DNA of 64,000 nucleotides from NCBI RefSeq assembly GCF_008728515.1, contig NC_044989.1, forward strand, positions 65,528,712-65,592,711, read 5' to 3'. The translations under genes and the position numbers were made by a program. The notes under the pieces were generated by a model. The model made no database searches and was not told the DNA's origin. It saw only the letters and a program-made list of their open reading frames with translations. Shown piece after piece: positions 22,034-33,230 of this stretch (its first letter is position 1; each line of letters opens with the position of its first letter). The stretch comes from Papio anubis (lineage: Eukaryota; Chordata; Mammalia; Primates; Cercopithecidae).

Positions 22034-22556
22034 GTAGGGCTACAGCTTGGTTTTATACATTTTAGGGAGACATAAGACATTGTTCAATACATGTAAGATG
22101 TACATTGCTTCAGTCTGGAGAGGTGGACAACTCAAAGGGGTGGGCGGAGTGGCTTCTAGGTCATAGGTAGATTCAAAGATTTTTTTGATTGGTAATTGGT
22201 AGAAAGAGTTCATCTTAAAAGACCTGGAATCCATAAAAGTGGAGTAAGTATCCATAAAGTGGATAAGGTGTTGTGGAGGCCAAGGTTCTTATTATGCAGA
22301 TGAAGCTTCCTGGTAGCAGGCTCAGAGAGAATAGAATTGTAAATCTTTCTTAGACTTAAAAAGATGTCAGACTCTTAGATAATTCTTTCCTGGATCAGGA
22401 AACAACTAGAAAGGGAAGAGGATTCTCTAGAGAATGGAGATTTTCCCCACAAGGGACAGTTTTGCAGGGTCATTTCAAAGTATGTCAAATAAATGTATTT
22501 TGGGGTAAAACACTTTCGTTTCTTTTTGGGTCTGCTTTCTGTCATGTTGGTATCTT

Positions 22557-23016
22557 CGTCAGGCCTCTGAGCCCAAGCTAAGCCATCATATCCCCAGCGA
22601 CCTGCACGTATACATCCAGATGTCCTGAAGCAACTGAAGATCCACAGAAGTGAAAATAGCTTAACTGATGACATTCCACCATTGTGATTTGTTTCTGCCC
22701 CACCCTAACAGATGGATGTACTTTGTAATCTCCCCCACCCTTAAGAAGGTTCTTTATAATCTCCCCCACCCTTAAGAAGTTTCTTTGTAATTCTCCCCAC
22801 CCTTGAGAATGTACTTGGTGAGCTTCACCCCCTGCCCCCAAAACATTGCTCTTAACTTCACCACCTATCCCAAAACCTGTAAGAACCAATGACAATCCCA
22901 CCACCCTTTGCTGACTCCTTTTTCGGACTCAGCCCACCTGCACCCAGGTGAAATAAACAGCCATGTTGCTTACACAAAGCCTGTTTGGGGGTCTCTTCAC
23001 ACGGACACGTGAAACA
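22557..23016 (+). repeat. Solo LTR7-type (HERV-H) LTR with 5-bp TSD
   Basis: The text 'tcaggcctctgagcccaagc', 'ggactcagcccacctgcacc' and 'gaaataaacagccatgttgc' is the LTR7 family, closest from memory to the 7C/7Y variants. It contains tandem 'ctcccccacccttaagaa' units. The TSD 'atctt' is perfect at 22,552-22,556 and 23,017-23,021. The polyA signal AATAAA is at about 22,953. No internal retroviral sequence remains. Confidence 0.92.
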
Positions 23017-23059
23017 ATCTTATTGCTACAAAGAGTGTTTTGTCAGTCTTAAGGTCTCC

Positions 23060-23338
23060 TTTTTTTTTTTTTTCTGAGATGGGGTCTCGCTCTGTCACCC
23101 AGGCTGGAGTGCAGTGGCGCGATCTCAGTTCACTGCAACCTCCGCCTCCCAGGTTCAAGCAATTCTCCTGCCTTAGCCTCACAAGGAGGTGAGATTACAC
23201 CCAGCTAATTTTTGTATTTTTAGTAGAGATGGGGATTTACCACGTTGGCAGGCTGGTCTCGAACTCCTGACCTCGTGATCTGCCGACCTCAACCTCCCAA
23301 AGTGCTAGGATTACAGGCGTGAGCCACTGCGCCCGGCC
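23060..23338 (-). repeat. Alu with small internal deletion
   Basis: About 20 bp are missing around 'ggaggtgagattacaccc'. Confidence 0.9.
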
Positions 23339-23341
23339 AGA

Positions 23342-23591
23342 ATAGGTTAATCTATAGAAACAGAAGTTTAATAGTTGCTCCAGGCTTGGAGTGGTGGGAA
23401 GATGTGGAGGGAAAAAGGCATGATAGCTATTGTAAAAGTTACTGGATTTCTTTGTGAAGTGGTGAAAATGATCTAAAATTAACTGTGGTGTGGGTGCATA
23501 TATCTGTAAACACACTAAGTGCACCATTGCATTGTATACCCTAAATTGATGAATTACATGGTTTGTGAATTATATCTCAATAAAACTGGTA
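23342..23591 (+). repeat. L1M 3' end
   Basis: 'gtgaagtggtgaaaatgatc' through 'tgtgaattatatctcaataaaac' is the typical 3' UTR end of old L1 elements. Confidence 0.8.
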
Positions 23592-23592
23592 T

Positions 23593-23912
23593 TTTTTGTT
23601 TGTTTATTTGTTTTTGTTTTTGTTTTGAGATGGAGTCTCGCTCTGTCACCCAGGCTGGATTGCAGTGGCACAATCTCAGCTCACTGTAGCCTCCGCCTCT
23701 TGGGTTCAAGTGATCCTCCTTCATCAGCCTCCTGAGTAGCTGGGATTACAGGTGCCTGCCACTGCGCCTGACTAGTTTTTGTATTTTTAGTAGAGATGGG
23801 GTTTCACCATGTTGGCCAAGCTGGTCTTGAACTCCTGACCTCAAGTGATCCACCTGCCTGGGCCTCCCAGTGTGCTGGGATTACAGGCATGAGCCAGTCA
23901 CCATGCTCTGCC
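23593..23912 (-). repeat. AluS
   Basis: (TTTG)n tail. A few extra bases, 'gagccagtcaccatg', near the 5' end. Confidence 0.92.
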
Positions 23913-23942
23913 AAAGTTGCTTTTTGAAAAAGAATGGCATGG

Positions 23943-24301
23943 TGATATGGTTTGGCTGTGTCCCCACGCAAATCTCAGCTTGAATTGTAGCTCCCATAAT
24001 TCCCACGTGTTGTGGGTGGGACCCAGTGGGAGATAATTGAATCATGGGAGCAGTTTCCCCTGTACTGTTCTCGTGGTAGTGAATAAGTCTCACGACATCC
24101 GATGGTTTTATAAGGGTTTCTCCTTTTGCTTGGCTCTCATTCTTTCTTGCCTTCCCCCATGTAAGGTGGGCCTTCCGCCTTCCGCCATGATTGTGAGGCC
24201 TCCCCAGCCATGTGGAACTGTGAGTCCATTAAATTTCTTTTCCTTTATAAATTACCCAGTCTCGGGTATTTTTTATTAGCAGTGTGGAAGAGACTAATAC
24301 A
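23943..24301 (+). repeat. THE1 solo LTR
   Basis: Starts 'tgatatggtttggctgtgtc' and ends 'gactaataca', 359 bp, the expected size. Flanks 'catgg' and 'cacag' match at three of five positions. Confidence 0.93.
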
Positions 24302-24890
24302 CACAGTTAAGAGTGTCAAATGGTCAGAGAAATCAAATAGGAAAAGAACGGGGAAGTGAGAGGTGAAGGAGAGACAAGTTAGATGACGTTTTCAGGAAGT
24401 TTGGCTGTGAAAGAAGGGCCAGGGAGGTATTTAAGGTAGATGTAGTATCAATAATTATTTTTAAAATAGAAGATCACAGAATATGTCTAAAGGCCTCAGT
24501 AGAGAGGGAGAACTTGGAGAGAACAGAAGAGTGAGAATTATTGCTAGATGGGTCCCTGAGATGGTGGCAGTAGGGAAAATTCAGGACACAGGTGAAGAGT
24601 GTAACCTGTGACAGCATGGGGAGTGCCCCTTCTGGTGAAGTGCTAATGGCTGGAGAAAGGCAGGCAGGTGAGGAAACAAATAGGTTTGCAGTTTGGGTCA
24701 TAAAAAGTTGGGGAATTCCCCTGATGGTGAATGTTCTTGCTGGGAATTAGATCTGGCCCCTTGAGGAAGTGAGGAGAAATGTGGTAGACTCTGCGGATTG
24801 AGACAGGGGGAAAGTTTGAAATGATTGTTTTTGAGATTGGGGGAGTAGGCTTCAGTGTTGCAGGAAAGACTGTAGTTAGACCAACCTTAT
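24302..24890 (+). repeat. Ancient interspersed repeat (family not named)
   Basis: 'ttcaggaagtttggctgtgaaag', 'agtagagagggagaacttgg' (overlapping phrases) resemble the downstream part of the same old repeat seen at 46-48.6 kb. Confidence 0.45.
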
Positions 24891-24957
24891 CGGATTCTCA
24901 CTCAGAAGATCCAAAGAAGTTTAATTTATTAATATATCTCCAATATAAACAGGAGAA

Positions 24958-25250
24958 TGGCCAGGCATAGTGGTTCATACCTGTAATCCCAGTACTTTTG
25001 GAGGCCAAGGCAGGCAGATCACCTGAGGTCAGGAGCTCGAGATCAGCCTGGCCAACATGGCAAAATCCCATTAGCTGGGCATGGTGGCATGTGCCTATAA
25101 TCCCAGCTACGAGGGAGGCTGAGGCAGGAGAATCGCTTGAACTCAGGAGGTGGAGTTTGCAGTGAGCCGATATTGCGCCACTGCACTCCAGCCTGGGCAA
25201 AAGAGCAAGACTCTGTCTCAAAATAAATAAGTGAATTAAATTAAATAAAC
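24958..25250 (+). repeat. Alu with AT-rich tail
   Basis: The target 'aaacaggagaa' is at 24,947-24,957 and 25,251-25,261. About 20 bp are missing at 'aaaatcccattagctggg'. Confidence 0.93.
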
Positions 25251-25439
25251 AAACAGGAGAAAAATGGATACCAGGAATAGGGCAGACTACTGGAGACACG
25301 TAGGAAAAAGTATCATTGGTTTGGAGACCTGGATTCTAGTTCCAGATTAATGAATACAATAAACCAATGAATACAATAAACCATTGTATTCATTGTGTGA
25401 TCCTGAGCAATCAACTCACCTCTTTGTATTTCAGTATTT

Positions 25440-25720
25440 TTTTCATTGCAATCGTATTTTTCAAACTTTTATTTTGGCATAATTTTAAATGTATAGAAAA
25501 ATTGCAAAGATAGATGCAGAGGAAGTTTCATACATCTATAGAATGGAATACTACAGAGCAATGAAAGTGAAAAACTAGTATTATATGTGTCAATATGAAT
25601 AAATCTCACAAACATAATGTTGAGCAAAGTTGCAGAAGGATACATATAGTATGATTTAATTTATATGACTATATAAATACATGGAAAGGATAAATATTTT
25701 TATTTTGTTCCTATAAGTAC
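25440..25720. repeat. Probable L1M fragment
   Basis: 'ctatagaatggaatactacagagc' and 'catataaatac'-like phrases fit old L1 3' regions. AT-rich and decayed. Confidence 0.5.
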
Positions 25721-25751
25721 ATGAGAATAATAAATACAAAATTTGGCATAT

Positions 25752-26053
25752 GGCCGAGTGTGGTGGCTCATGCCTGTAATCCCAGCACTTTGGGGGGCCA
25801 AGTCGGGCGAATAATGACATTAGGAGTTCAAGACCAGCCTGACCAACGTGGTGAAACCCTGTCTCTACTAAAAATACAAAAATTAGCCAGGCATGGGGGC
25901 AGGCGCCTGTAATCCAGCTACTTGGGAACCTGAGGCAGGAGAATCACTTGAACCCGTAAGGCAGAGGTTGTGGTGAGCCAAGATCGCACCACTGCACTCC
26001 AGCCTGGGTGACAGAGTGAGACCGTGCCTAAAAAAAAAAAAAAAAAAAAAAAA
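25752..26053 (+). repeat. AluS
   Basis: Long A-tail (about 24 A). Target 'atttggcata'/'attggcatag'. Confidence 0.93.
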
Positions 26054-26099
26054 ATTGGCATAGTGGGGCTTTCTGGAGGAAGGAAGGGGGATGGAATGG

Positions 26100-26478
26100 T
26101 GTATTCCTCTGTTCTTGCATTGCTATAAAGAACTACCTGAGGCTGAGTAATTTATAAAGAAAAGAGGTTTCATTGACTCACAATTTTGCAGGCTATATAG
26201 GACAAATGGCTGAAGAAGCCTCAGGAAACTGACAATCGTGGCAGAAGGTGAAGGGGAAGCAGACATGTCTTACATGGCTGGAGAAGGAGGAAGGGCGGGG
26301 GCAGGTGCCAAACACTTTTAAACAACCAGATCTCATGAGAACTCACTCACTATCCTGAGAACAGCAAGGGGAGACCTGCCCCCATGATCCAATCATATCC
26401 CACCAGGCCCCTCCTCCAACATTGGGGATTACAATTCAACACGAGATTTGGACGGGGACACAGAGCCAAATCATATCA
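26100..26478 (-). repeat. MST-type solo LTR with 5-bp TSD
   Basis: In reverse it starts TGATATGATTTGGCTCTGTG and ends with the MaLR terminus. The TSD 'aatgg' is perfect at 26,095-26,099 and 26,479-26,483. Length 379 bp. Confidence 0.9.
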
Positions 26479-26608
26479 AATGGGAAGGGCACACAGAAGC
26501 TTACAGCTGATGGGCATGGTTTTATTTCAGTCAGGTGGAGCATACCCAGGTGTTTCTGACATTAATTACAATCTACAAATAAATAAAATGTGGATCCATT
26601 ATTTATGG

Positions 26609-26913
26609 ATTTTTGTTTTGTTTTGTTTTTGAGATGGTGTCTCGCTCTGTCACCCAGGCTGGAGTGCAGTGGCGCGATCTCAGCTCACTGCAAGCTCCAC
26701 CTCCTGGGTTTATGCCATTCTCCTAAACTCAGCCTCCCGAGTACCTGGGACTACAGCCACCCACCACCACGCCCGGCTAACTTTTTTGTATTTTGAGTAG
26801 AGATGGGGTTTCACCATGTTAGCTGGATGGTCTCGATCTCCTGACCTCGTGATCTGCCCACCTCAGCCTCCCAAAGTGCTGGGATTACAGGCGTGAGCCA
26901 CCGCGCCCAGCCC
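26609..26913 (-). repeat. AluY/S
   Basis: (TTTTG)n tail. 'gcaagctccacc' and a duplicated 'ttatttatg' flank. Confidence 0.92.
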
Positions 26914-26929
26914 CCCTTATTTATGTATT

Positions 26930-27300
26930 GAAAGCCTCAAAATTGATTAAGTCTTTTCATCTGATAATTCCTCTTGAGTTTTTCCTAAGGAAACAATAAA
27001 AATATACACACATTTCTATCAATCTACCCTTGAATCAAAGAAAAACTTATATATATATGTATATACACACAAATATTTGTATGTAGTGATAGTTGTGGTG
27101 GCTTTATTTATAATAGTGAAAAAAAGTATAGACAACCTAAAAGTTCAAGTTTTAGAGTTTAGTTAAATGTTTATGTTCTATTCACATGAAAAATAGATGA
27201 ATACAACATAGCCACTAAAAATTTTGTGTTGGGAGAATATTTGGTGGCATGGGAAAGTGCTGACACTGTAGGTTTTTTCAAGGATAAATGTACTGTATGA
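26930..27300 (+). repeat. Probable L1M 3' fragment
   Basis: 'tttatttataatagtgaaaaa' and 'catagccactaaaaattttg'-type text is usual in old L1 3' ends. A short AT/AC tract at about 27,051-27,070. Confidence 0.5.
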
Positions 27301-27303
27301 TTT

Positions 27304-27576
27304 GTTTTTTTTTTTTTTTTTTTTAGATGGGATCTCACTCTGTTGCCCAAGCTCTGCTCATTGCAACCTCCACCTCCACAGCAAAAGCAATCCTCCCACC
27401 TCACCCTCTTGAGTAGCTGGGACTATAGGGGCATACCACCACACCTGGTTACTCTTTTTTGTAGAGATGGGGTTTCACCATTTTGCCCTGGTGGTCTCAA
27501 ACTCCTGGCCTCAAGGGATTCACCCGACTCTGCCTCCCAAAGTGCTAGGATTACAGGCATGAGCCTCCGCACCCGT
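27304..27576 (-). repeat. AluJ, diverged
   Basis: Several small deletions. The target 'tatgattt' recurs on both sides. Confidence 0.85.
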
Positions 27577-27603
27577 TTATGATTTCATTTACAAATGAAG
27601 ATG

Positions 27604-27899
27604 GGGCTGGGTGAGATGGCTCACACCTGTAATCCCAGCAGTTTGGGAGGCCGAGGTGGGCGGATCACGAAGTCAGGAGTTTGAGACCAGCCGGGCCAGC
27701 CTGGTGAAACCCCCATCTCTACTAAAGATACGAAAAATTAGCCAGGCATGGTAGCGCATGCCTGTAGTCCCAGCTACTTGGGAGGCTGAGGCAAGAGAAT
27801 TGCTTGAACCCAGGAGGCAGAGGTTGCAGTGAGCCGAAATCCTGCCACTGCACTCCATCCTGGGCGACAGAGTGAGACTGCATCTCAAAAAAAAAAAAA
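27604..27899 (+). repeat. AluS
   Basis: Intact two-arm element with 13-A tail. Confidence 0.92.
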
Positions 27900-27950
27900 G
27901 ATGATATATGGACATGGGGAATAAACACACGGTATACTGTGGTATATTCC

Positions 27951-28259
27951 TTTTTTTTTTTTTTTTTTTTTTTTTTTGAGACGGAGTCTGGCTGTGTCGC
28001 CAGGCTGGGTCGCGGTGGCGCTTGGTCCCGGCTCACTGCAAGCTCCAGCCTCCCGGGTTCCGCCATTCTCCCGCCCTCAGCCTCAGGACTGGCTGGGACT
28101 TCTGGCGCCCGCCACCTACGCCCATTTCAGTTTGTATTTTTTTAGTAGAGGCAGGTTTCACCATGTTAGCCAGGATGGTCTCGATCTCCTGACCTCGTGA
28201 TCCACCCGCCTCGGCCTCCCAAAGTGCTGGGATTACAGGCTTGAGCCACCGCGCCCGGC
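27951..28259 (-). repeat. AluY/YR-type insertion with 16-bp TSD and odd body
   Basis: 'tactgtggtatattcc' is perfect at 27,935-27,950 and 28,260-28,275. The two ends are clean and young-looking ('aggcttgagccaccgcgcccgg', partial), but 28,005-28,140 has clustered insertions, deletions and substitutions. Confidence 0.9.
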
Positions 28260-28349
28260 TACTGTGGTATATTCCTACAAACGAATGCAAAAATCATACA
28301 GTACAACTGTGAATACAATACAAAGCAGAAATTAGAATCAATGAATTTG

Positions 28350-28632
28350 GTCTGCAATCCTAGCACTTTGGAAGGCCAACTTGGGTCGATTGCTTGAGGC
28401 CAGGAGTTGAGACCAGCCTGGCCAACATGGCAAAACCCCATCTCTACTAAAATACAAAGTTAGCCGAGTGTAGTGTTGCATGACCGTAATCCCAGCTACT
28501 CAGGAGGCACAAGAATCACTTGAACCTGGGAAGTTGCAGTGAGCAAGATCGTGCCACTGCACTCCAGCCTGGGAAATGGAGCTAGACCCTGTCTCCAAAA
28601 AAGGAAAAAGAAAGAAAGAAAAAAGAGAAAGA
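28350..28632 (+). repeat. Alu, 5'-truncated insertion with 10-bp TSD
   Basis: The first about 20 bp are absent. 'aatgaatttg' occurs at 28,340-28,349 and 28,633-28,642. Purine-rich tail. Confidence 0.88.
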
Positions 28633-28639
28633 AATGAAT

Positions 28640-28910
28640 TTGCCCTCATGTATCAGCTTGCTAGAGCTTAAAACTAGAAGTTGAACAAAAAGTGCTACAA
28701 AATAATACATTCCACATAAAGCCATTTATGTAAAATTAAAAACATACAAAATAGTACCACTCTTGATTATGGATATGCAAAACATAATAAGTGTGTGTGG
28801 CATTCTGTATTTTCCAAGATTGCCATGGCAGGATTTTTCATTGTACATCATCTTCTTACAATGGGACATTTATATTTATCTCACCAAGAAATGGGGGCTG
28901 TCATTTTTGG
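28640..28910. other. AT-rich sequence, possibly L1M
   Basis: 'tacaaaatagtaccactcttg' is weakly L1-like. No gene. Confidence 0.35.
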
Positions 28911-28913
28911 ACC

Positions 28914-28968
28914 AGAGAAAGAAAGAAAGAAAAAAAGAAAGAAAGAGAGAGAGAGAGAAGAAGAGGAG
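28914..28968 (+). repeat. Polypurine (GAAA)n/(GA)n tract
   Basis: Fifty-five bases without a pyrimidine. Confidence 0.88.
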
Positions 28969-29019
28969 TTTGAATCGGGGTGGGCCTATGATTATGGTGG
29001 AAATTATGCTATGTGACTT

Positions 29020-29388
29020 CCAAAGTTAGGTCATAAAAGGCAATACAACTTCCACCTACTCCTCTTGGAATATTCCCTCCTAGAATCTAGTGACCATGCT
29101 GTGAAAAAGCCCAGGCCACATGAAGGGCCTACATGTGGGTATTCTAGCTGACAGCCACAGATGAGGTCTTAGCCAACAGCCAGCATCACCCACCACGAAT
29201 GAAGAAGCGTTCAAGGTAACTACAACCCCTGCCGCCATCTGAATGCATGCTTATGAGACAACCTTCTAGCTGAGCCCAGCCAACTCAGAGAATTGTGAGA
29301 GATAATAATACAATTAATTGTTATTTTAAGCCAATAAGTTTTGGAGTGATTTGTAATTCAGCAATAAAGTGATATTGTGCTCTGTAAG
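29020..29388 (+). repeat. MLT1-type LTR fragment
   Basis: 'ctagctgagcccagccaac', 'agaattgtgagagataat' and 'ttttaagccaataagttttgg' are the usual 3' portion of MLT1 (ERVL-MaLR) LTRs. Confidence 0.82.
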
Positions 29389-29537
29389 TTTTTGTTCAAA
29401 TAAATAAATAAAATAGTGAAAGTATAAAAACAGAGACAGGAAGTGTGCCTGCCAACCTCGTGAAAGTAAATGCATCTGGGAAGAGAGGGGGAAAGTTTAA
29501 GACCAGAGAGGACTTAATATGTTGTTCTTTTTCACCC

Positions 29538-29812
29538 CCCTTTTTTTTTTGAGACAGGGTCTCACTCTGTTACTAGATCTCAGCTTCCTGCAACCTCCAT
29601 CTCCCAGGCCCAAGCTGTCCTCCCACCTCAGCCTCCCTAGTAGCTGGGACCGCAGATGAGCACCACCATGTCTGGCTAATTTTTGTATTTTTTGTGGAGA
29701 TGGGGTTTCACCATGTTCCCCTGGCTGGTCTTGAACTCCTGGGCTCAAGTAATCCTCACACCTTGACCTCCCAAAATCCTGGGATTAAAGGCATGAGCCA
29801 CCACACCCGGCC
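29538..29812 (-). repeat. AluJ/S with internal deletion
   Basis: About 20 bp lost at 'ctctgttactagatctcag'. Confidence 0.88.
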
Positions 29813-29970
29813 CAAACTCATCTCTGATGCAAGAATGATAAAAACATACCACCTCCTGGAACAGAAGGGAGGAATATGAAGGCTCCAGAGAGAAAAGGTA
29901 CTCCTTAGCACCTCTCTAAACAGAGGGCCAAGCCAGAGTATCACACACCCCTTACACAGGGCATGACTTG

Positions 29971-30230
29971 TTGTTGTTGTGTGTTTGTTTGTTTGTTTGA
30001 GTCAGAATCTTGCTCTGTCATCCAGGCTGGAGTGCAGTGGCATGATGATAGCTCACTGTAAACTTGAACTCCTGGGCTCAAGCGATCCTCCCACCTCAGC
30101 CTCCTGAGTAGCTAGGACTAAAGATGCGTGCACAGCACCAAGCTAATTAAAAAAAATTTTTTTTGTAGAGACAGGATCTCACTATGTTGCCCAGGCTGGT
30201 CTTGAATTCCTGGCCTCAAATGATCCTTCT
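29971..30230 (-). repeat. AluJ, 5' end missing
   Basis: (TTG)n/(TTTG)n tail. Stops at 'caaatgatccttct', about 50 bp short of the Alu start. Confidence 0.87.
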
Positions 30231-30708
30231 GTGAAAACTCTGGTTGTTGTGTGTCTTCACACTTTGAAGCAGAACAGTTAAGAACAGAACAGCATAATTC
30301 TGGTGCCTGAAAACATGTACGAGGACAGTGCTACTTGGAGAAGATGGCATAGTGCTGAAAGAAGTCCCCACAACAGCACCCACAACAACACTCTCTCGGA
30401 GAAGGATCAGCTTCTTAAATTTCCAGTCCAACATGAACCAACGCTTTTGCGAAATGAAATGAAAATAAAGTACTAGAAAAAGAATCACATACTTAGATTG
30501 CTATAAATCTACCTAGATATTAAGTTACTCTCAATTTCTGTGTTTATATTATCATGGACAAGTAGCAAACCATTTGCAGACTGGTACTAGTCAGTAGATC
30601 CCAGTTTGACTAGCACCGTCCTATGCTGCTGTCTTAGGAAGGCAAACTTCATATTGTCCAACTTTACTGTAAATAGATCTTTTGTAAAGTGGCCAGTATA
30701 AAAAGGTG
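30231..30708. other. Unique sequence, nothing identified
   Basis: Minus strand 30,216-30,488 has an open frame of 90 codons from an ATG, with no recognisable domain and no flanking poly-A. I do not call it a gene. Confidence 0.35.
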
Positions 30709-31027
30709 GGGGCTGGACGCCGTGGCTCACACCTGTAATCCCAGCACTTTGAGAGGCCGTGGTGGGCGGATCACATGAGGTCAGGAGTTCGAGACCAAAA
30801 TGGCAAAACCCCGTCTCTACTAAAAATACAAAAATTAGCCAGGCATGGTGGCAGGTGCCTGTAATCCCAGCTACTCAGGAAGCTGAGGCAGGAGAATCGC
30901 TTGAACCCAGGAGGCAGAGGTTGCAGTGAGCTGAGATAGCGCCACTACACTCCAGTATGAGCAACAGAGAGTGAGACTCTGTCAAAAAAAAAAAACAAAA
31001 CTAAATTAAATTAAATTAAAAAAATAA
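30709..31027 (+). repeat. AluS with (AAATT)n tail
   Basis: The tail is extended by 'aaattaaatt' units, about 30,999-31,020. Confidence 0.92.
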
Positions 31028-31076
31028 AACAGATGTGAATTCCTTATTACATTCTTTATTATTAAAAGACAATCTA

Positions 31077-31390
31077 GGGCTAGGCACGGTGGCTCACGTC
31101 TGTAATCCCAGCACTTTGGGAGGCCAGGGCGGGCAGATCATGAGGTCAAGAGATCAAGACCATCCTGGCAAACGTGGTTAAACCCCGTCTCTACTAAAAA
31201 TACAAAAATTAGCTGAGCGTGTTGGCATGCGCCTGTAGTCCTAGCTACTCATGAGGCAGAGGCAAGAGAATCGCTTGAACCCGGGAGGCAGAAGTTGCTG
31301 TGAGCCAAGATTGCGCCACTGCACTCCAGCCTGGTGACAGAGGGAGACTCCATCTCAAAAAAAGAAAAAAAAAAGAAAAAGAAAAAGAAA
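31077..31390 (+). repeat. AluS/Y
   Basis: 'aatcta' flanks (31,071-31,076 and 31,391-31,396). A/G-rich tail. Confidence 0.92.
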
Positions 31391-31427
31391 AATCTATTCT
31401 ACTTCTATGACTTGTTTACTTATTTAT

Positions 31428-31689
31428 TTACTTTTGGAGTGCAGTGGCACAATTTCGGCTCACTGCAACCTCTGTCTCCGGGGTTCAAGTGATTCTCCTG
31501 TCTCAGCCTCCCAAGTAGCTAGAAGTACAGTCACATGACACCACACTCGGCTAATTTTTTTGTGTTTTTAGTAGGGACAGGGTTTCACCATGTTGACCAG
31601 GCTGTTCCTGAACTCCTGACCTCAGGTGATCCGCCCACCTTGGCGTCCCAAAGTGTTGGGATTACAGGCGTGAGCCACCTCACCCAGCC
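31428..31689 (-). repeat. Alu missing the tail-proximal 35 bp
   Basis: After a T-rich stretch the Alu starts at 'ggagtgcagtggc'. Confidence 0.88.
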
Positions 31690-32550
31690 AATGGTTTATT
31701 TTACATTGCTGCATCAAAAAAAAAAAAAAAAGTTGGCTCAAGGTAAATACATTTTAAATGGTTTTGTTAGAAGAAATTAGGACAGGCTTGCGTTTTGTAA
31801 AACTCCATCTCAAGTCTTAAATGTAGCGTAAGACAGATTGCCCCAAGTCTCAGGAGGCAAGCTACTTTTCCTATCCAGTAATTTTTATTAATTTTAATTG
31901 ACCCTCCAGTTAAGGTGGGAGTTAAACGAGAGAAGTCTTGATAGTTAATGTAGTGCATGGGTTGTCAAAACTGATGAGCATATAAATTCACTGCTCTTGA
32001 GACATCTGGCACCTGGCTAATATGGAGCCAGGCGCACCTGTTTCCCAAGACGGAACTCCACAGACAATGCATCTAGTCAGGCTGGCAAGAACAGGAATGC
32101 GTTTCACGCAAGAACATGCATTTGGGGCTTAATGAGGCACACAGGATTATTATTTATAACACAATCAACATACGCAATTTATGAAGTGATTAAATCTTGT
32201 CCCAGAAGAGCTCACATGGATCCAAGCCATGACGACCCAATTATTTAGGAGGTTTTTTTTCTTTTCTTTTCTGTTATAATTTACTCTCCTGGGACCAAAG
32301 AGGGATTTGAATAACTCTGAGATAAAATTCAAGGCCATAATGGCCTTTGTTTTCCTTCAAATTAAATGGCCGCAAAAAGTAAAAACTCAGTTTAAAAAAA
32401 AAAAAAAAAACTTAAAAATAACCTCACCCTAAGTCCCCAGATGGAACCATGCAGATTTTGGTCTTTGGGTTGTCATCTTTAGTATTTTCCAATCCCTCCC
32501 TTCCTCAGGACCTCACATTTTATAGTTGTTATGCTTTTGAAAGTATTTTC
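31690..32550. other. Unique sequence, nothing recognised
   Basis: Two poly-A runs (about 31,716 and 32,394) and a T-rich stretch at 32,253-32,270. No gene or clear repeat. Confidence 0.5.
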
Positions 32551-32857
32551 TTTTTTTTTTTTTTTTTTTTTTTTTGAGACGGAGTGTCGCTCTGTCCCCC
32601 AGGCTGGAGTGCAGTGGCCGGATCTCAGCTCACTGCAAGCTCCGCCTCCCGGGTTTACGCCATTCTCCTGCCTCAGCCTCCCGAGTAGCTGAGACTACAG
32701 GCGCCCGCCACCTCGCCTGGCTAGTTTTTTGTATTTTTTAGTAGAGTCGGGGTTTCACCATGTTAGCCAGGATGGTCTCGATCTCCTGACCTCGTGATTC
32801 GCCCGTCTCGGCCTCCCAAAGTGCTAGGATTACAGGCTTGAGCCACCGCGCCCGACC
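32551..32857 (-). repeat. AluYR-like, 12-bp TSD
   Basis: 'gaaagtattttc' is perfect at 32,539-32,550 and 32,858-32,869. It has 'gtggccggatctcagctc' and 'gcctggctagttttttg'. Confidence 0.95.
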
Positions 32858-32869
32858 GAAAGTATTTTC

Positions 32870-33215
32870 AGTTACTGCACAAGATCTTTCCAAATCCTTT
32901 GAGGTGGGCAATGTAGTTATTATATCTACTTTTTGTGGTGATAATAAAGACACTGGGCTTGGGCACCCCGCCAGTCTAAATGAGACAAGAACCAATTAGA
33001 AATGATGGCAGCAGTGAACTCTTCATAAAGCCAGAGCGGAGCCTGCAGTGAAAACTGTCCCTGGCCATTTGTGAGAGGAGGAAATGGATGGTCAGGAAAG
33101 CTATGCCTGTGGTCACATGGTCAATATTTTCTACTTCAACGTAGTAGTAGGACTGTCAGGCTGCCTGACTTCCAACCTGAAACCCCTGTACCCATCATAC
33201 TTTCCACCACCACTT
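32870..33215. other. Unique sequence, possible MIR remnant
   Basis: Phrases like 'tggtcacatggtcaa' near 33,110 are weakly MIR-like. Not enough to call. Confidence 0.35.
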
Positions 33216-33230
33216 AATTTTTTCTTTTTC

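Larger units (their letters stand above)
21409..23055 (-). repeat. ERV-type LTR, interrupted by two solo LTRs
   Basis: Outer segments lie at about 21,409-21,515, 22,034-22,556 and 23,017-23,055. In reverse it reads with an 'AATAAATATC' polyA-type signal ('gatatttatt' near 21,430). The text is collinear across both interruptions. It resembles common ERV-L-like LTRs, but I do not assign a family. Confidence 0.65.

Noticed and set aside
22557..23016. A complete HERV-H provirus
   Set aside because: Only one LTR, directly bounded by its 5-bp duplication; no internal sequence.
30216..30488. 90-codon minus-strand frame as a gene or retrocopy
   Set aside because: No recognised domain, no flanking target duplication or poly-A in the right place.
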